This document shows, piece after piece, positions 1 through 5,920 of a stretch of DNA of 5,920 nucleotides. This DNA comes from Ghiorsea sp. (lineage in GTDB: Bacteria > Pseudomonadota > Zetaproteobacteria > Mariprofundales > Mariprofundaceae), in assembly GCA_027053695.1 (NCBI GenBank), contig JALUHL010000014.1:1-5920 (forward strand), given 5' to 3'. Numbering within the stretch: the first letter of the stretch is position 1; every line of letters begins with the position of its first letter. The position numbers and the translations under genes are program-made. Below the pieces are notes generated by a model. It was not told the origin of the DNA. It did no database searches and saw nothing but the letters and a program-made list of their open reading frames with translations.

Positions 1-1074
1 AACATGTTGATTGCTGGTTTTTTCCATCACAGCTTCAACGGTGGCTACAATATCCATAAATCCAATTTTTGCATCCTGAAATGCTTGATTGGCGATTTCA
101 TTGGCTGCATTTAAAGCAATCGCCAAGCTATCTTCCCCTGCCAGCACTGATTTCACCAAACGCATAGCAGGAAATTTTGCCTCATCAATGGCTTGAAACT
201 CCAATGTTTGCGTCTGCGCAAGCTCCAACCAAGGAATACCACTTTCCAAACGCTCCCCTGCTTGCATGGCATACACAATCGGTGAGCGCATATCGGGCAT
301 AGCCAGTTGCGCCAAAACCGAGCCATCACGATATTCCACCATAGCATGCACAATGCTTTGCGGGTGAATGATTGCGGATAACTGCTCTGCTTTAGCATCA
401 AAAAGCCACTTGGCTTCAATCAATTCCAAGGCTTTATTCATCATGGTTGCCGAATCAATGCTGATTTTCGCACCCATATCCCAATTCGGATGCGCTACAG
501 CTTCTTTTACTGTAATATCTTTGAGGCTTTCAGGGTCACGATTGCGGAAAGGCCCGCCCGATGCCGTAAGAATAATGCGCGTGACCGAATCTCTATCATG
601 CCCAGCTAAGGCCTGATGCACGGCTGCATGTTCAGAATCCACAGGTACAACATCAGCACCATAATCTTTGGCAGCCTGCATAAAAATACGCCCCGCAGTC
701 ACCAAGCACTCTTTATTGGCAAGGCCAACCCGTTTACCTGCGCGAACAGCAGCAAGTGTGGCAGGCAAACCAGCCGAACCCACCATCGCCGCCATCACCA
801 TATCCACTTCATCTGCTGCTGAAACAGCTTCAGCAGCATCCATGCCATATTCAAGCTTTGTACCTTGAGGAAGTTTACCCTTTAAGGCTTGATATGCGCT
901 TTCATCCGTCATCACCACGATATTCGGGTGCACTTTGTTGGCCAATTCCAACATCAAATCAGTGTTGCGATGAGCAACCAAAGCATACGCTTCAAAACGG
1001 TCTGGATGCCTAAGCATCACATCAATCGTGCTTGTGCCAATCGAGCCCGTTGCACCCAAAAGGGTTAATTTCAT
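1..1074 (-). CDS. dxr: 1-deoxy-D-xylulose 5-phosphate reductoisomerase, 3' partial
   Basis: DXR (IspC) rearranges and reduces DXP to MEP with NADPH and a divalent metal, the first committed step of the non-mevalonate isoprenoid pathway. It is cytoplasmic and is the target of fosmidomycin. The frame is open to the left edge, giving 358 residues from the ATG at 1074; the family has about 390-400, so some 35 C-terminal residues are missing. Motifs: GATGSIG (7-13, NADPH binding), LANKE (118-122), VDSEH (145-149) with metal ligands Asp146 and Glu148, TASGGPFR (170-177), HPNWDMGAKISIDSATMMNKALELIEA (195-221) with His195, loop Trp198, Asn213, Lys214 and ligand Glu217, then HPQSIVHAMVEY (235-246) and LNAANE (325-330). 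Starting at 1074 gives MKLTLLGATGSIG, close to the E. coli N terminus. An in-frame ATG at 1086 would add MSKP and overlap the cdsA stop by 4 nt; both are possible. It supplies precursors used by UppS. Confidence 0.97.
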   Translation of the reverse strand, partial: MKLTLLGATGSIGTSTIDVMLRHPDRFEAYALVAHRNTDLMLELANKVHPNIVVMTDESAYQALKGKLPQGTKLEYGMDAAEAVSAADEVDMVMAAMVGSAGLPATLAAVRAGKRVGLANKECLVTAGRIFMQAAKDYGADVVPVDSEHAAVHQALAGHDRDSVTRIILTASGGPFRNRDPESLKDITVKEAVAHPNWDMGAKISIDSATMMNKALELIEAKWLFDAKAEQLSAIIHPQSIVHAMVEYRDGSVLAQLAMPDMRSPIVYAMQAGERLESGIPWLELAQTQTLEFQAIDEAKFPAMRLVKSVLAGEDSLAIALNAANEIANQAFQDAKIGFMDIVATVEAVMEKTSNQHV

Positions 1075-1082
1075 CGGTTTGC

Positions 1083-1880
1083 TCATCCTACAATCAACCA
1101 TAACATGGCAACCAAAGGTATAGACGGCAACAAAGCATCAATTCTATCCAGAATGCCGCCATGACCAGGTAATGTGCTTCCGCTATCTTTAACACCCACC
1201 GCACGTTTAAGCGCCGATTCACCCAAATCACCTGCCACAGACACCATCACCAAAATAATGGCTAAGGCAAAAGCTTTGCCTGTGTTCATGCCCAGCATTT
1301 GCACCCAAAAACCTGCGGCGACGAGTGTGCCTAAGAACAAACCACCCATCAAACCTTCCACACTTTTATTAGGGCTAATCGAAGGGCAAAGCTTGGTTTT
1401 CCCCCAACGCTTGCCTACAAAAAATGCGCCAATGTCTGCAACCCATACGCCAAGGATTGCCCCTGATAAAAACCGTGTACCATGCGCCAAAGCATGGGTT
1501 GTCATCAGCGTGTAGCAAAACAGCATCAACAGCAATGTCATCCATTGCGCATACATCAAACGAGAAAAGGTTTCCGCAGTGCTATGGTCGCGCATCAGCA
1601 CCACATATATAACCAACCAAAACACCATGGGCACCAACAACGGGAACAAAACAGGGATGGTTTCAGGGCTCCACAACCAAAATAGGCAAGGAATGGCCAA
1701 GGTGACGATATACAGCAATGAAGATGGCAGCTTAATCATGGCAAACAATTCAACCACAGCCAATACACCTACAATCAAAGTAACCATATTAAACAATGCA
1801 TCATCGGTATAAAACATCCAATACACTGCGCCCACAGCCAAAACAACAGCCGTGATCACTCGCTTTTGCAACTCACTCAT
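1083..1880 (-). CDS. cdsA: Phosphatidate cytidylyltransferase (CDP-diglyceride synthase)
   Basis: CdsA is an inner-membrane enzyme that joins phosphatidic acid and CTP to give CDP-diacylglycerol, the precursor of all major bacterial phospholipids. The 265-residue protein is very hydrophobic, with about eight likely membrane segments (roughly 6-24, 28-47, 55-71, 75-95, 108-127, 136-156, 178-195, 203-218) and a short hydrophobic end (250-264). The family signature is complete at 222-248: Ser222, Lys225-Arg226, Lys231-Asp232, Pro238, HGG (240-242), Asp245-Arg246 and Asp248. The other conserved stretch, VADIGAFFVGKRWGK (147-161) followed by SPNKSVEG (169-176), is also present. The start overlaps the uppS stop by 8 nt and has AAGGG 7 nt upstream. 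The stop TGA lies beside the dxr start region. It stands next to uppS, as in many proteobacteria. Confidence 0.97.
   Translation of the reverse strand: MSELQKRVITAVVLAVGAVYWMFYTDDALFNMVTLIVGVLAVVELFAMIKLPSSLLYIVTLAIPCLFWLWSPETIPVLFPLLVPMVFWLVIYVVLMRDHSTAETFSRLMYAQWMTLLLMLFCYTLMTTHALAHGTRFLSGAILGVWVADIGAFFVGKRWGKTKLCPSISPNKSVEGLMGGLFLGTLVAAGFWVQMLGMNTGKAFALAIILVMVSVAGDLGESALKRAVGVKDSGSTLPGHGGILDRIDALLPSIPLVAMLWLIVG
1086..1089 (-). promoter_or_regulatory. Likely dxr ribosome binding site (AGGA), weighs on the start choice
   Basis: AGGA at the end of cdsA is 11 nt before the ATG at 1074, a slightly long but usable distance. It overlaps the alternative ATG at 1086 and so cannot serve that one. 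This favours 1074, though coupling through the ATGA overlap at 1086-1083 remains possible. Confidence 0.5.
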
Positions 1881-2637
1881 GACTTATCCCTTGCACTTGT
1901 TCACTGGTTTTACCAAATCTACGCTCTCGGCTTGCATAATCTGCCAAAGCTGCCTTTAAATCTTCTTCGCTATACGCTGGCCAATTGGTGTCGGTGAAAT
2001 AAAGCTCTGCATAGGCGGCATCCCAAAGATGGAAGTTGGAAATACGCTTTTCACCACCTGTACGAATCAACAAATCTACAGGCAGAATATCTTCACGACC
2101 CAAATAAGTTTGTAATACTTCCGGTGTAAGCTCAGCAAGAGCTTTATTTTTTTCATCCTCAGTCTGAAAAGATGCACAAAAGCGTTTTACAGCCTCAACA
2201 ATTTCTTGTTGCCCACCATAATTAAGGCAAAGAATCACATCCACAGAAGTGTTATCTTTTGTCGCGTTGACTGCCTTTTTCAGCGCTTGTCTTGCAAGCC
2301 ATGGCAGCTTGGTGATGTCGCCCAACACCAATAACCTTGCATCTTCTTCAATCATTTTAGGAATTTCTAAGGGTAACATGGTCGCCATCAAGGTCATCAA
2401 ACCTGCGATTTCCATTTTAGGGCGTTTCCAGTTCTCGGTAGAGAACGCATACAGAGAGACTTGTTTGACACCAGCATCTCTAGCCCAACGAATCACATCC
2501 CTAAGGCGTTTAGCACCCTGCTTATGCCCTTCAAGGCGAGATAAACCTTGAGCCTTAGCCCAACGCCCATTTCCATCCATAATGATGGCAACATGCTGAG
2601 GTACACGTTGGTTTATCTGGTCTTCAGAGGAAGACAT
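1873..2637 (-). CDS. uppS: Undecaprenyl diphosphate synthase (cis-prenyltransferase)
   Basis: UppS adds eight IPP units in cis to farnesyl diphosphate, making the C55 carrier for peptidoglycan, O-antigen and related polymers; it acts at the inner face of the membrane. The 254 residues match E. coli UppS (253). All five conserved regions are present: HVAIIMDGNGRWAK (15-28) with catalytic Asp21, the GHKQGA region with His38, YAFSTENW (63-70), LNYGG (138-142), and IRTGGEKRISNFHLW (191-205) with IPP-binding Arg192, Arg198 and Ser200. AELYFTDTNWP (210-220) holds the Mg2+ ligand Glu211, and RERRFG (237-242) closes the domain. No strong Shine-Dalgarno sequence precedes the ATG at 2637, which shares a base with the frr stop, so translation is probably coupled to frr. 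The 3' end overlaps cdsA by 8 nt. Confidence 0.98.
   Translation of the reverse strand: MSSSEDQINQRVPQHVAIIMDGNGRWAKAQGLSRLEGHKQGAKRLRDVIRWARDAGVKQVSLYAFSTENWKRPKMEIAGLMTLMATMLPLEIPKMIEEDARLLVLGDITKLPWLARQALKKAVNATKDNTSVDVILCLNYGGQQEIVEAVKRFCASFQTEDEKNKALAELTPEVLQTYLGREDILPVDLLIRTGGEKRISNFHLWDAAYAELYFTDTNWPAYSEEDLKAALADYASRERRFGKTSEQVQGISHE
1888..1892 (-). promoter_or_regulatory. cdsA ribosome binding site (AAGGG) inside the end of uppS
   Basis: AAGGG lies 7 nt before the cdsA ATG at 1880 and within the last uppS codons. It supports the start that creates the 8-nt overlap. Confidence 0.7.
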
Positions 2638-3182
2638 TAAACGGTGAGGATATCCTGTTCTTTTTTCTCAACCACAGCATCAATTTCAGCGATAAATTTA
2701 TCTGTGATTTTTTGGATTTCATCTTGCAGGCGCTTGGATTCATCTTCAGGCAGCCCATCGTCTTTAACCTGCTTTTTCACATCATCATTAGCATCGCGTC
2801 TAAGGTTACGAATCGATACTTTTGATTTCTCGCTCATGCTTCTCGCTTGTTTGACAAATTCTTTACGGCGGTCTTCGGTAAGTTCTGGCAAGATAAGACG
2901 AATCACTTCTCCATCATTGGATGGCGTAACCCCAATGTCTGCAGTCATAATCGCTTTTTCTAAGTCATCCAAAACTGACTTTTCCCAAGGTGAAATCATT
3001 AGCATGCGTGGCTCTGGCACAGAAATACTACCCACTTGACTCACTGGCACATCCGAGCCGTAGTATGGCACACGCACTTGGTCTAAAAGTGCAGCATTCG
3101 CACGCCCTGTACGAATCGTTGCCAATTCATGGCGTAATGCTTCAATGGTTTTACTCATGCGTTCTTCAAGGTCTTTAAACAT
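2637..3182 (-). CDS. frr: Ribosome recycling factor
   Basis: RRF works with EF-G to split the post-termination ribosome so that subunits can be reused; it is essential in E. coli. The 181-residue protein shows the family layout: an N-terminal helix with RTGRA (24-28), the domain II beta segment with VPYYG (38-42) and VPEPRML (55-61), and two long C-terminal helices containing EVIRLILPELTEDRRKE (92-108) and IRNLRRDAND (124-133). The arginines in that last motif match the conserved region around E. coli Arg132. It is about four residues shorter at the N terminus than the E. coli protein (185), and an in-frame stop shortly upstream shows this is real. Its TAA stop shares one base with the uppS ATG (TAATG), a common arrangement for reinitiation. 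Confidence 0.98.
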   Translation of the reverse strand: MFKDLEERMSKTIEALRHELATIRTGRANAALLDQVRVPYYGSDVPVSQVGSISVPEPRMLMISPWEKSVLDDLEKAIMTADIGVTPSNDGEVIRLILPELTEDRRKEFVKQARSMSEKSKVSIRNLRRDANDDVKKQVKDDGLPEDESKRLQDEIQKITDKFIAEIDAVVEKKEQDILTV

Positions 3183-3183
3183 C

Positions 3184-3906
3184 TTAATTCTCCTGAACTA
3201 CCGTGCCCACAGGCTCACCCTGCACAGCTTTTAGCATTTGACCTGACGTGGTCACATCAAAAACTACAATCGGCATTTGATTATCGCGACAGAGCGACAT
3301 AGCCGTTGCATCCATCACACCCAATTGTTTGGTCAAAGCTTCGGTAAATGTAAGGGTATCATAGCGGGTAGCGCTTGCATCTTTCACAGGGTCTGCAGTG
3401 TAAACACCATCCACCTTCGTACCTTTAAGCACGACATCAGCGCCAATTTCCATAGCCCGCAAACTTGCTGCTGTATCGGTTGTGAAATAAGGGTTTCCTG
3501 TGCCTGCTGCGAAAATAAGGATGCGACCTTTTTCAAGGTGGCGCACAGCGCGACGTCGAATATAAGGCTCTGCGACCTCTTTGATATGCAAGGCTGAAAT
3601 CACTCTGGCGTGACCGCCTTGACGCTCTAGTGCATCTTGCAAAGCAATGGCGTTCATCACGGTTGCCATCATGCCCATGTAATCAGCGCTTGCTCTATCC
3701 ATGCCTGATGCTGTGCCCATGTTGCCGCGGAAAATATTACCACCACCAATCACAATGGCTAAATCAACACCACTCTCACGAACTTCCAATAGCTCAGTAG
3801 CCAAGCGGTTAATGGTATCAGGATCAATGCCATAGCCGCTATCTCCCATCAATACTTCACCAGATAATTTGAGTAAAACTCGCGTGTATTTGGTGTTTGA
3901 TGTCAT
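3184..3906 (-). CDS. pyrH: Uridylate kinase (UMP kinase)
   Basis: This enzyme phosphorylates UMP to UDP with ATP, the entry to UTP, CTP and UDP-sugars. Bacterial PyrH belongs to the amino-acid kinase fold and is a hexamer, activated by GTP and inhibited by UTP in E. coli. The 240 residues match the usual length (~240). Visible motifs are KLSGE (13-17, phosphate-binding Lys), GGGNIFRG (54-61), the Asp70-Arg71 and ADYMGM (74-79) UMP site, [13 protein letters not shown] (135-147, UMP phosphate and catalytic Asp144), KGTKVDGVY (161-169) with following DP (172-173), and MDATAMSLC (188-196). Start ATG at 3906 has GAGG 5 nt upstream and aligns with the E. coli N terminus. The stop is one base from the frr start, and the last pyrH codons hold the frr ribosome binding site, so the two are probably translated together. 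Confidence 0.98.
   Translation of the reverse strand: MTSNTKYTRVLLKLSGEVLMGDSGYGIDPDTINRLATELLEVRESGVDLAIVIGGGNIFRGNMGTASGMDRASADYMGMMATVMNAIALQDALERQGGHARVISALHIKEVAEPYIRRRAVRHLEKGRILIFAAGTGNPYFTTDTAASLRAMEIGADVVLKGTKVDGVYTADPVKDASATRYDTLTFTEALTKQLGVMDATAMSLCRDNQMPIVVFDVTTSGQMLKAVQGEPVGTVVQEN
3190..3194 (-). promoter_or_regulatory. frr ribosome binding site (AGGAG) inside the end of pyrH
   Basis: AGGAG lies 7 nt before the frr ATG at 3182 and within the last codons of pyrH. A TAG in the frr frame just upstream excludes any longer N terminus with a standard start codon. Confidence 0.88.
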
Positions 3907-3911
3907 AGCTA

Positions 3912-3915
3912 CCTC
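3912..3915 (-). promoter_or_regulatory. pyrH ribosome binding site (GAGG)
   Basis: GAGG lies 5 nt before the pyrH ATG at 3906, in the 47-nt gap after tsf. It supports that start. The rest of the gap contains no convincing terminator; a TATAAC just upstream (3922-3917) lacks a matching -35. Confidence 0.75.
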
Positions 3916-3953
3916 GTTATATGTTCAATGTTTACAAAAAAGAAGGGTATGTT

Positions 3954-4844
3954 TTAACCTGCGATTTGAGCTGCGACTTCTGCTGCAAAATCTTCTTCTT
4001 TTTTCTCAATGCCTTCGCCCAATGCAAAGCGAGCCACTGCCACAATTTTTGCGTCAGCTTGAACGTCTGCAACGGCTTTAGCAACTGTCTTATCAGAATC
4101 CATCACAAACTCTTGGTCCAACAAGCAGTTCTCAGAGAAGAATTTATTCATTTGACCCGTTACGATTTTATCGACAATGGCTTCAGGTTTACCGCTGGCC
4201 AACGCACGCTCCGTCAATACTTTACGTTCACGTTCAGCAATATCTTCAGTCACTTCATCACGCGATACAAATTGTGGGTTCACAGCCGCAACATGCATAG
4301 CCACGCCTTTGGCAATCGCAGCCAAAGCATCGTCTGCAGAGCCATCAATGGCAACCAATACACCAATTTTACCCGCACCATGAATATATGCCGCAACTGC
4401 GCCACTTGCTTCCAACACTTGGAAGCGGCGAATGCTCATGTTCTCACCAATGGTCGCAATCAATTGCGATAATGTTTGCTCAACCGTTAGATCACCTTCA
4501 AAAGCCATACCCAAAAGCTCATCCACATTGGATGGGCGTTTCTCAATAATAAATCCTGCAAGCTTATCTGCAAAAGCAACAAACTTATCATTTTTACTCA
4601 CAAAATCAGTTTCTGCATTCACTTCTAAAACCACTGCAACATTGCCGTTGGTTTTTGTAACCACGATACCTTCAGCAGCAATACGACCTGCTTTTTTCTC
4701 AGCAGCGCCAAGGCCTTTTTTACGCAAGTAATCCACAGCAGCATCAAAGTTGCCGTCCACTTCAGTCAGTGCTTTTTTACAATCCATCATACCCGCGCCT
4801 GTTGCTTCGCGCAGTTTTTTTACATCCGCAGCTGTAATTGCCAT
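3954..4844 (-). CDS. tsf: Elongation factor Ts
   Basis: EF-Ts is the cytoplasmic nucleotide-exchange factor that strips GDP from EF-Tu so it can reload with GTP. The protein has 296 residues, close to the usual ~280-300. The N-terminal UBA-like domain has the signature LREATGAGMMDCKKAL (11-26). The core carries TDFV (79-82), whose Asp-Phe pair enters EF-Tu near the Mg2+ site in the E. coli complex. Other typical parts are IGENMSIRR (122-130), YIHGAGKIGVLV (143-154), MHVAA (163-167), SGKPEAIVDKIV (197-208) and the C-terminal GEGIEKKEEDFAAEVAAQ. I chose the ATG at 4844: it has a well-placed GGAG and gives MAITAADVKKLR, which aligns with the E. coli N terminus; starts further upstream would add nine poorly supported residues. 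It follows rpsB by 59 nt, the standard rpsB-tsf pairing, and is probably co-transcribed with it. Confidence 0.97.
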   Translation of the reverse strand: MAITAADVKKLREATGAGMMDCKKALTEVDGNFDAAVDYLRKKGLGAAEKKAGRIAAEGIVVTKTNGNVAVVLEVNAETDFVSKNDKFVAFADKLAGFIIEKRPSNVDELLGMAFEGDLTVEQTLSQLIATIGENMSIRRFQVLEASGAVAAYIHGAGKIGVLVAIDGSADDALAAIAKGVAMHVAAVNPQFVSRDEVTEDIAERERKVLTERALASGKPEAIVDKIVTGQMNKFFSENCLLDQEFVMDSDKTVAKAVADVQADAKIVAVARFALGEGIEKKEEDFAAEVAAQIAG

Positions 4845-4850
4845 TTTCTT

Positions 4851-4854
4851 CTCC
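4851..4854 (-). promoter_or_regulatory. tsf ribosome binding site (GGAG), fixes the tsf start
   Basis: GGAG with a 6-nt spacer precedes the ATG at 4844. This is the best Shine-Dalgarno match in the gap. It selects that ATG over an in-frame ATG at 4856, which overlaps the site, and a TTG at 4871, which lies in the hairpin loop. Confidence 0.88.
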
Positions 4855-4861
4855 ATCTTAC

Positions 4862-4878
4862 GCAGGCTCAAAGCCTGC
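4862..4878 (-). promoter_or_regulatory. Perfect 7-bp hairpin in the rpsB-tsf gap
   Basis: On the coding strand GCAGGCT, a TTG loop and AGCCTGC form a perfect 7-bp stem with five G-C pairs. It lies 26 nt after the rpsB stop codon and ends 7 nt before the GGAG of tsf. No U-run follows, so it is not a standard intrinsic terminator. It could protect a processed 3' end, slow ribosomes or nucleases between the two genes, or adjust tsf initiation. The structure is read directly; its role is inferred. Confidence 0.6.
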
Positions 4879-4884
4879 AGCTAC

Positions 4885-4890
4885 ATTATA
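4885..4890 (-). promoter_or_regulatory. Possible -10 box (TATAAT) for an internal tsf promoter
   Basis: A perfect TATAAT lies in the rpsB-tsf gap. A start about 7 nt downstream would place the 5' end of the RNA next to the hairpin at 4878. However, no good TTGACA-like -35 is present 15-18 nt upstream and there is no extended -10 TGn. The stretch is AT-rich, so a chance match is likely. Confidence 0.18.
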
Positions 4891-4903
4891 ATTAAGTTTA
4901 GGG

Positions 4904-5920
4904 TTAAGCTTTTGCTTCTTCTGCCGCTGCTTCAGCTGTTTCCTCAGCCTTGGTTTCTTCAGCCTTAGTATCTTCAACAGCTTCTTTCTTCGTCGCTTTT
5001 TTAGCAGGCGCTTTTTTAGCAGGTGCTTTTTTGGCTTCTGTTTTTTTAGCCGTCGCTTTCTTGGCTTTTGGCTTTTCTTCAGCCTTAGCTTCTTCTGCAA
5101 CTTCTTCTTCTGCCACTTCTTCTGCCACTTCTTCTGCCACTTCTTCTGCAACTTCTTCAGGTGCAGCTTCTTTTTCTTCCGCTTTAACTTCTTCGGCAGG
5201 AGCTTCTTCTGCCACTTCTTCAGATGCAGCTTCTTTTGCTTCCGCTTCTTCGGCTTGTTGAGTCATCGCTTCAACAATATCATCGCCATCTTCAGCATTT
5301 TCTAAACGGAATGTTTCAGAGCCTTCAACAATAGCATCCGCAATTTTGCTGCAGAACAAACGCACTGCGCGAATCGCATCATCATTACCTGGCACAATAT
5401 AATCAATACCTGTTGGGTTACAGTTGGAATCCACAATCGCTACCACTGGGATACCTAATTTTTGCGCTTCTTTCACTGCCAATTCTTCTTTTTGCACATC
5501 AACAACAAACAAGCAATCTGGCAAATGTGTCATATCTTGAACACCGCCCAAAGTGCGCTCTAGTTTATCCAACTCACCTTGCATTTTTAATGCTTCTTTT
5601 TTGGTTAATAAATCGAATGTGCCTTCTTCTTTTTTGCGTTGAAGGTCTTTCATTTTGCGCACTGATTGTTGAACAGTTTGGAAGTTGGTCAACATACCAC
5701 CCAACCAACGATGGTTCACATAATATTGACCAGCGCGTGATGCTTCTTCTTTCACTGCATCGGTTGCTTGCCGCTTGGTACCTACAAACAATACGCGTCC
5801 GCCAGCTGCCGCAAGTTCGCGCATGAAATCATAAGATTCATTTGCCATACGCAATGTTTTTTGTAAATCGATGATATGGATACCATTACGAGATCCGAAG
5901 ATGTAAGGTGCCATTTTAGG
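4904..5920 (-). CDS. rpsB: 30S ribosomal protein S2, 5' partial, with long charged C-terminal tail
   Basis: S2 sits on the solvent side of the small ribosomal subunit, between head and body, and helps bring in S1. The frame is open to the right edge and enters with Pro-Lys-Met, matching residues 25-27 of E. coli S2, so about 24 N-terminal residues are missing; the Met at 5914 is internal, not the start. Counting from that Met, core motifs are IFGSRN (5-10), FVGTKR (43-48), VNHRWLGGMLTN (66-77), LTKKEA (93-98), the LPDCLFVVD strand (121-129) and PGNDDAIRAV (165-174). The core ends near residue 218. E. coli S2 has 241 residues in total; this protein would have about 362. The extra ~118 residues are low-complexity Ala/Glu/Lys in three charge blocks and look disordered. 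The core identification is certain; the role of the tail is unknown. S2 represses its own operon in E. coli through the rpsB leader, which is outside this window. Confidence 0.98.
   Translation of the reverse strand, partial: PKMAPYIFGSRNGIHIIDLQKTLRMANESYDFMRELAAAGGRVLFVGTKRQATDAVKEEASRAGQYYVNHRWLGGMLTNFQTVQQSVRKMKDLQRKKEEGTFDLLTKKEALKMQGELDKLERTLGGVQDMTHLPDCLFVVDVQKEELAVKEAQKLGIPVVAIVDSNCNPTGIDYIVPGNDDAIRAVRLFCSKIADAIVEGSETFRLENAEDGDDIVEAMTQQAEEAEAKEAASEEVAEEAPAEEVKAEEKEAAPEEVAEEVAEEVAEEVAEEEVAEEAKAEEKPKAKKATAKKTEAKKAPAKKAPAKKATKKEAVEDTKAEETKAEETAEAAAEEAKA
4991..5035 (-). repeat. Three tandem 15-bp repeats inside rpsB (Ala-Lys-Lys-Ala-Pro)
   Basis: Three 15-bp units at 5035-5021, 5020-5006 and 4991-5005 read on the coding strand as GCY AAA AAA GCR followed by CCT, CCT and ACG. 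They encode Ala-Lys-Lys-Ala-Pro, Ala-Lys-Lys-Ala-Pro and Ala-Lys-Lys-Ala-Thr. They form the centre of the basic block of the S2 tail, in which 14 of 30 residues (4985-5074) are lysine. Each unit has a run of six A on the coding strand, and a seven-A run lies just upstream at 5041-5047. Confidence 0.9.
5109..5156 (-). repeat. Four tandem 12-bp repeats inside rpsB (Glu-Glu-Val-Ala)
   Basis: Plus-strand unit TCTGCCACTTCT occurs four times head to tail (5109, 5121, 5133, 5145). The first three copies are identical and the fourth has one change (GCC to GCA). Being a multiple of three, the unit preserves the reading frame and encodes Glu-Glu-Val-Ala repeats in the acidic part of the S2 tail. Near-identity at the DNA level suggests recent expansion by slippage or recombination. 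Confidence 0.93.

Noticed and set aside
153..419. A short minus-strand frame and several plus-strand frames in the first 1,000 bases.
   Set aside because: They are other frames of dxr, which runs unbroken through this region with all its catalytic motifs.
3907..3953. Possible promoter (TATAAC) or terminator in the tsf-pyrH gap.
   Set aside because: The -35 region opposite TATAAC matches poorly, and only weak imperfect inverted repeats are present, with no stem followed by a U-run.
3921..4472. A plus-strand frame of 183 codons.
   Set aside because: It lies wholly opposite tsf and the tsf-pyrH gap, has Cys/Phe/His-rich composition unlike a real protein, and shows no recognisable motif.
4845..4871. 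Longer EF-Ts start at a TTG (4871) or at the ATG at 4856.
   Set aside because: The TTG lies in the hairpin loop and the ATG at 4856 overlaps the GGAG that serves the ATG at 4844. The extra residues have no counterpart in E. coli EF-Ts.
4991..5047. Runs of six and seven A on the rpsB coding strand as a possible programmed frameshift site.
   Set aside because: The runs are not in the phase of a standard -1 slippery heptamer. A -1 shift at the seven-A run meets a stop after eight codons, and a TAG at 4883-4881 prevents any fusion to tsf. They are adequately explained by paired AAA lysine codons.
4858..5151. A minus-strand frame of 97 codons rich in Gln-Lys-Lys-Trp and Lys repeats, overlapping the end of rpsB.
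   Set aside because: It is rpsB's repeat-rich tail read out of frame: the 12-bp unit shifted by one base gives Gln-Lys-Lys-Trp. It has no own ribosome binding site or family resemblance.
4950..5261. A plus-strand frame of 103 codons rich in Ser, Ala and Thr.
   Set aside because: It is the antisense of the rpsB tail repeats; Ala/Glu/Lys-rich coding sequence often leaves the opposite strand open.
5413..5826. A plus-strand frame of 137 codons with hydrophobic stretches.
   Set aside because: It is antisense to the conserved S2 core, which explains the open frame; no sign of its own translation signals.

Overview
The window is one uninterrupted minus-strand gene cluster, read from right to left: rpsB (its first ~24 codons lie beyond the right edge), tsf, pyrH, frr, uppS, cdsA and dxr (its last codons lie beyond the left edge). 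It is a classic bacterial housekeeping operon joining translation (ribosomal protein S2, EF-Ts, ribosome recycling factor), pyrimidine nucleotide supply (UMP kinase) and envelope/isoprenoid lipid synthesis (DXR, undecaprenyl diphosphate synthase, CDP-diglyceride synthase). All seven proteins keep their family's key residues. I see no mobile element, CRISPR array, tRNA or rRNA, and no gene on the plus strand.

The host is a Gram-negative bacterium, most likely a proteobacterium. The order frr-uppS-cdsA-dxr is the one I associate with Pseudomonas-type genomes; in E. coli dxr comes before uppS and cdsA. The sequence is moderately AT-rich. I cannot fix the class or genus from the window.

Layout on the minus strand: rpsB 5920-4904 (5' partial); a 59-nt gap holding a perfect 7-bp hairpin and the tsf ribosome binding site; tsf 4844-3954; a 47-nt gap; pyrH 3906-3184; a 1-nt gap; frr 3182-2637; uppS 2637-1873 (shares 1 nt with frr); cdsA 1880-1083 (overlaps uppS by 8 nt); dxr from 1074 (or 1086, which would overlap cdsA by 4 nt) to the left edge. 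The promoter-proximal genes have short leaders and the lipid genes are packed end to start, so translational coupling is likely in the distal half. No gene-free stretch exceeds 60 bases, and I see no rho-independent terminator.

The pathways connect. DXR makes the MEP intermediate that leads to IPP and FPP, which UppS extends to the undecaprenyl carrier for peptidoglycan and surface polysaccharides. CdsA makes CDP-diacylglycerol for phospholipids. PyrH makes UDP, needed for RNA and for UDP-sugar precursors of the wall.

The one clearly unusual thing is the S2 protein. After a normal core it carries a tail of about 118 residues arranged acidic, then lysine-rich, then acidic, encoded partly by exact or near-exact 12-bp and 15-bp tandem repeats. 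The rpsB-tsf hairpin is the second item worth checking. I found no evidence of a previously undescribed system here.
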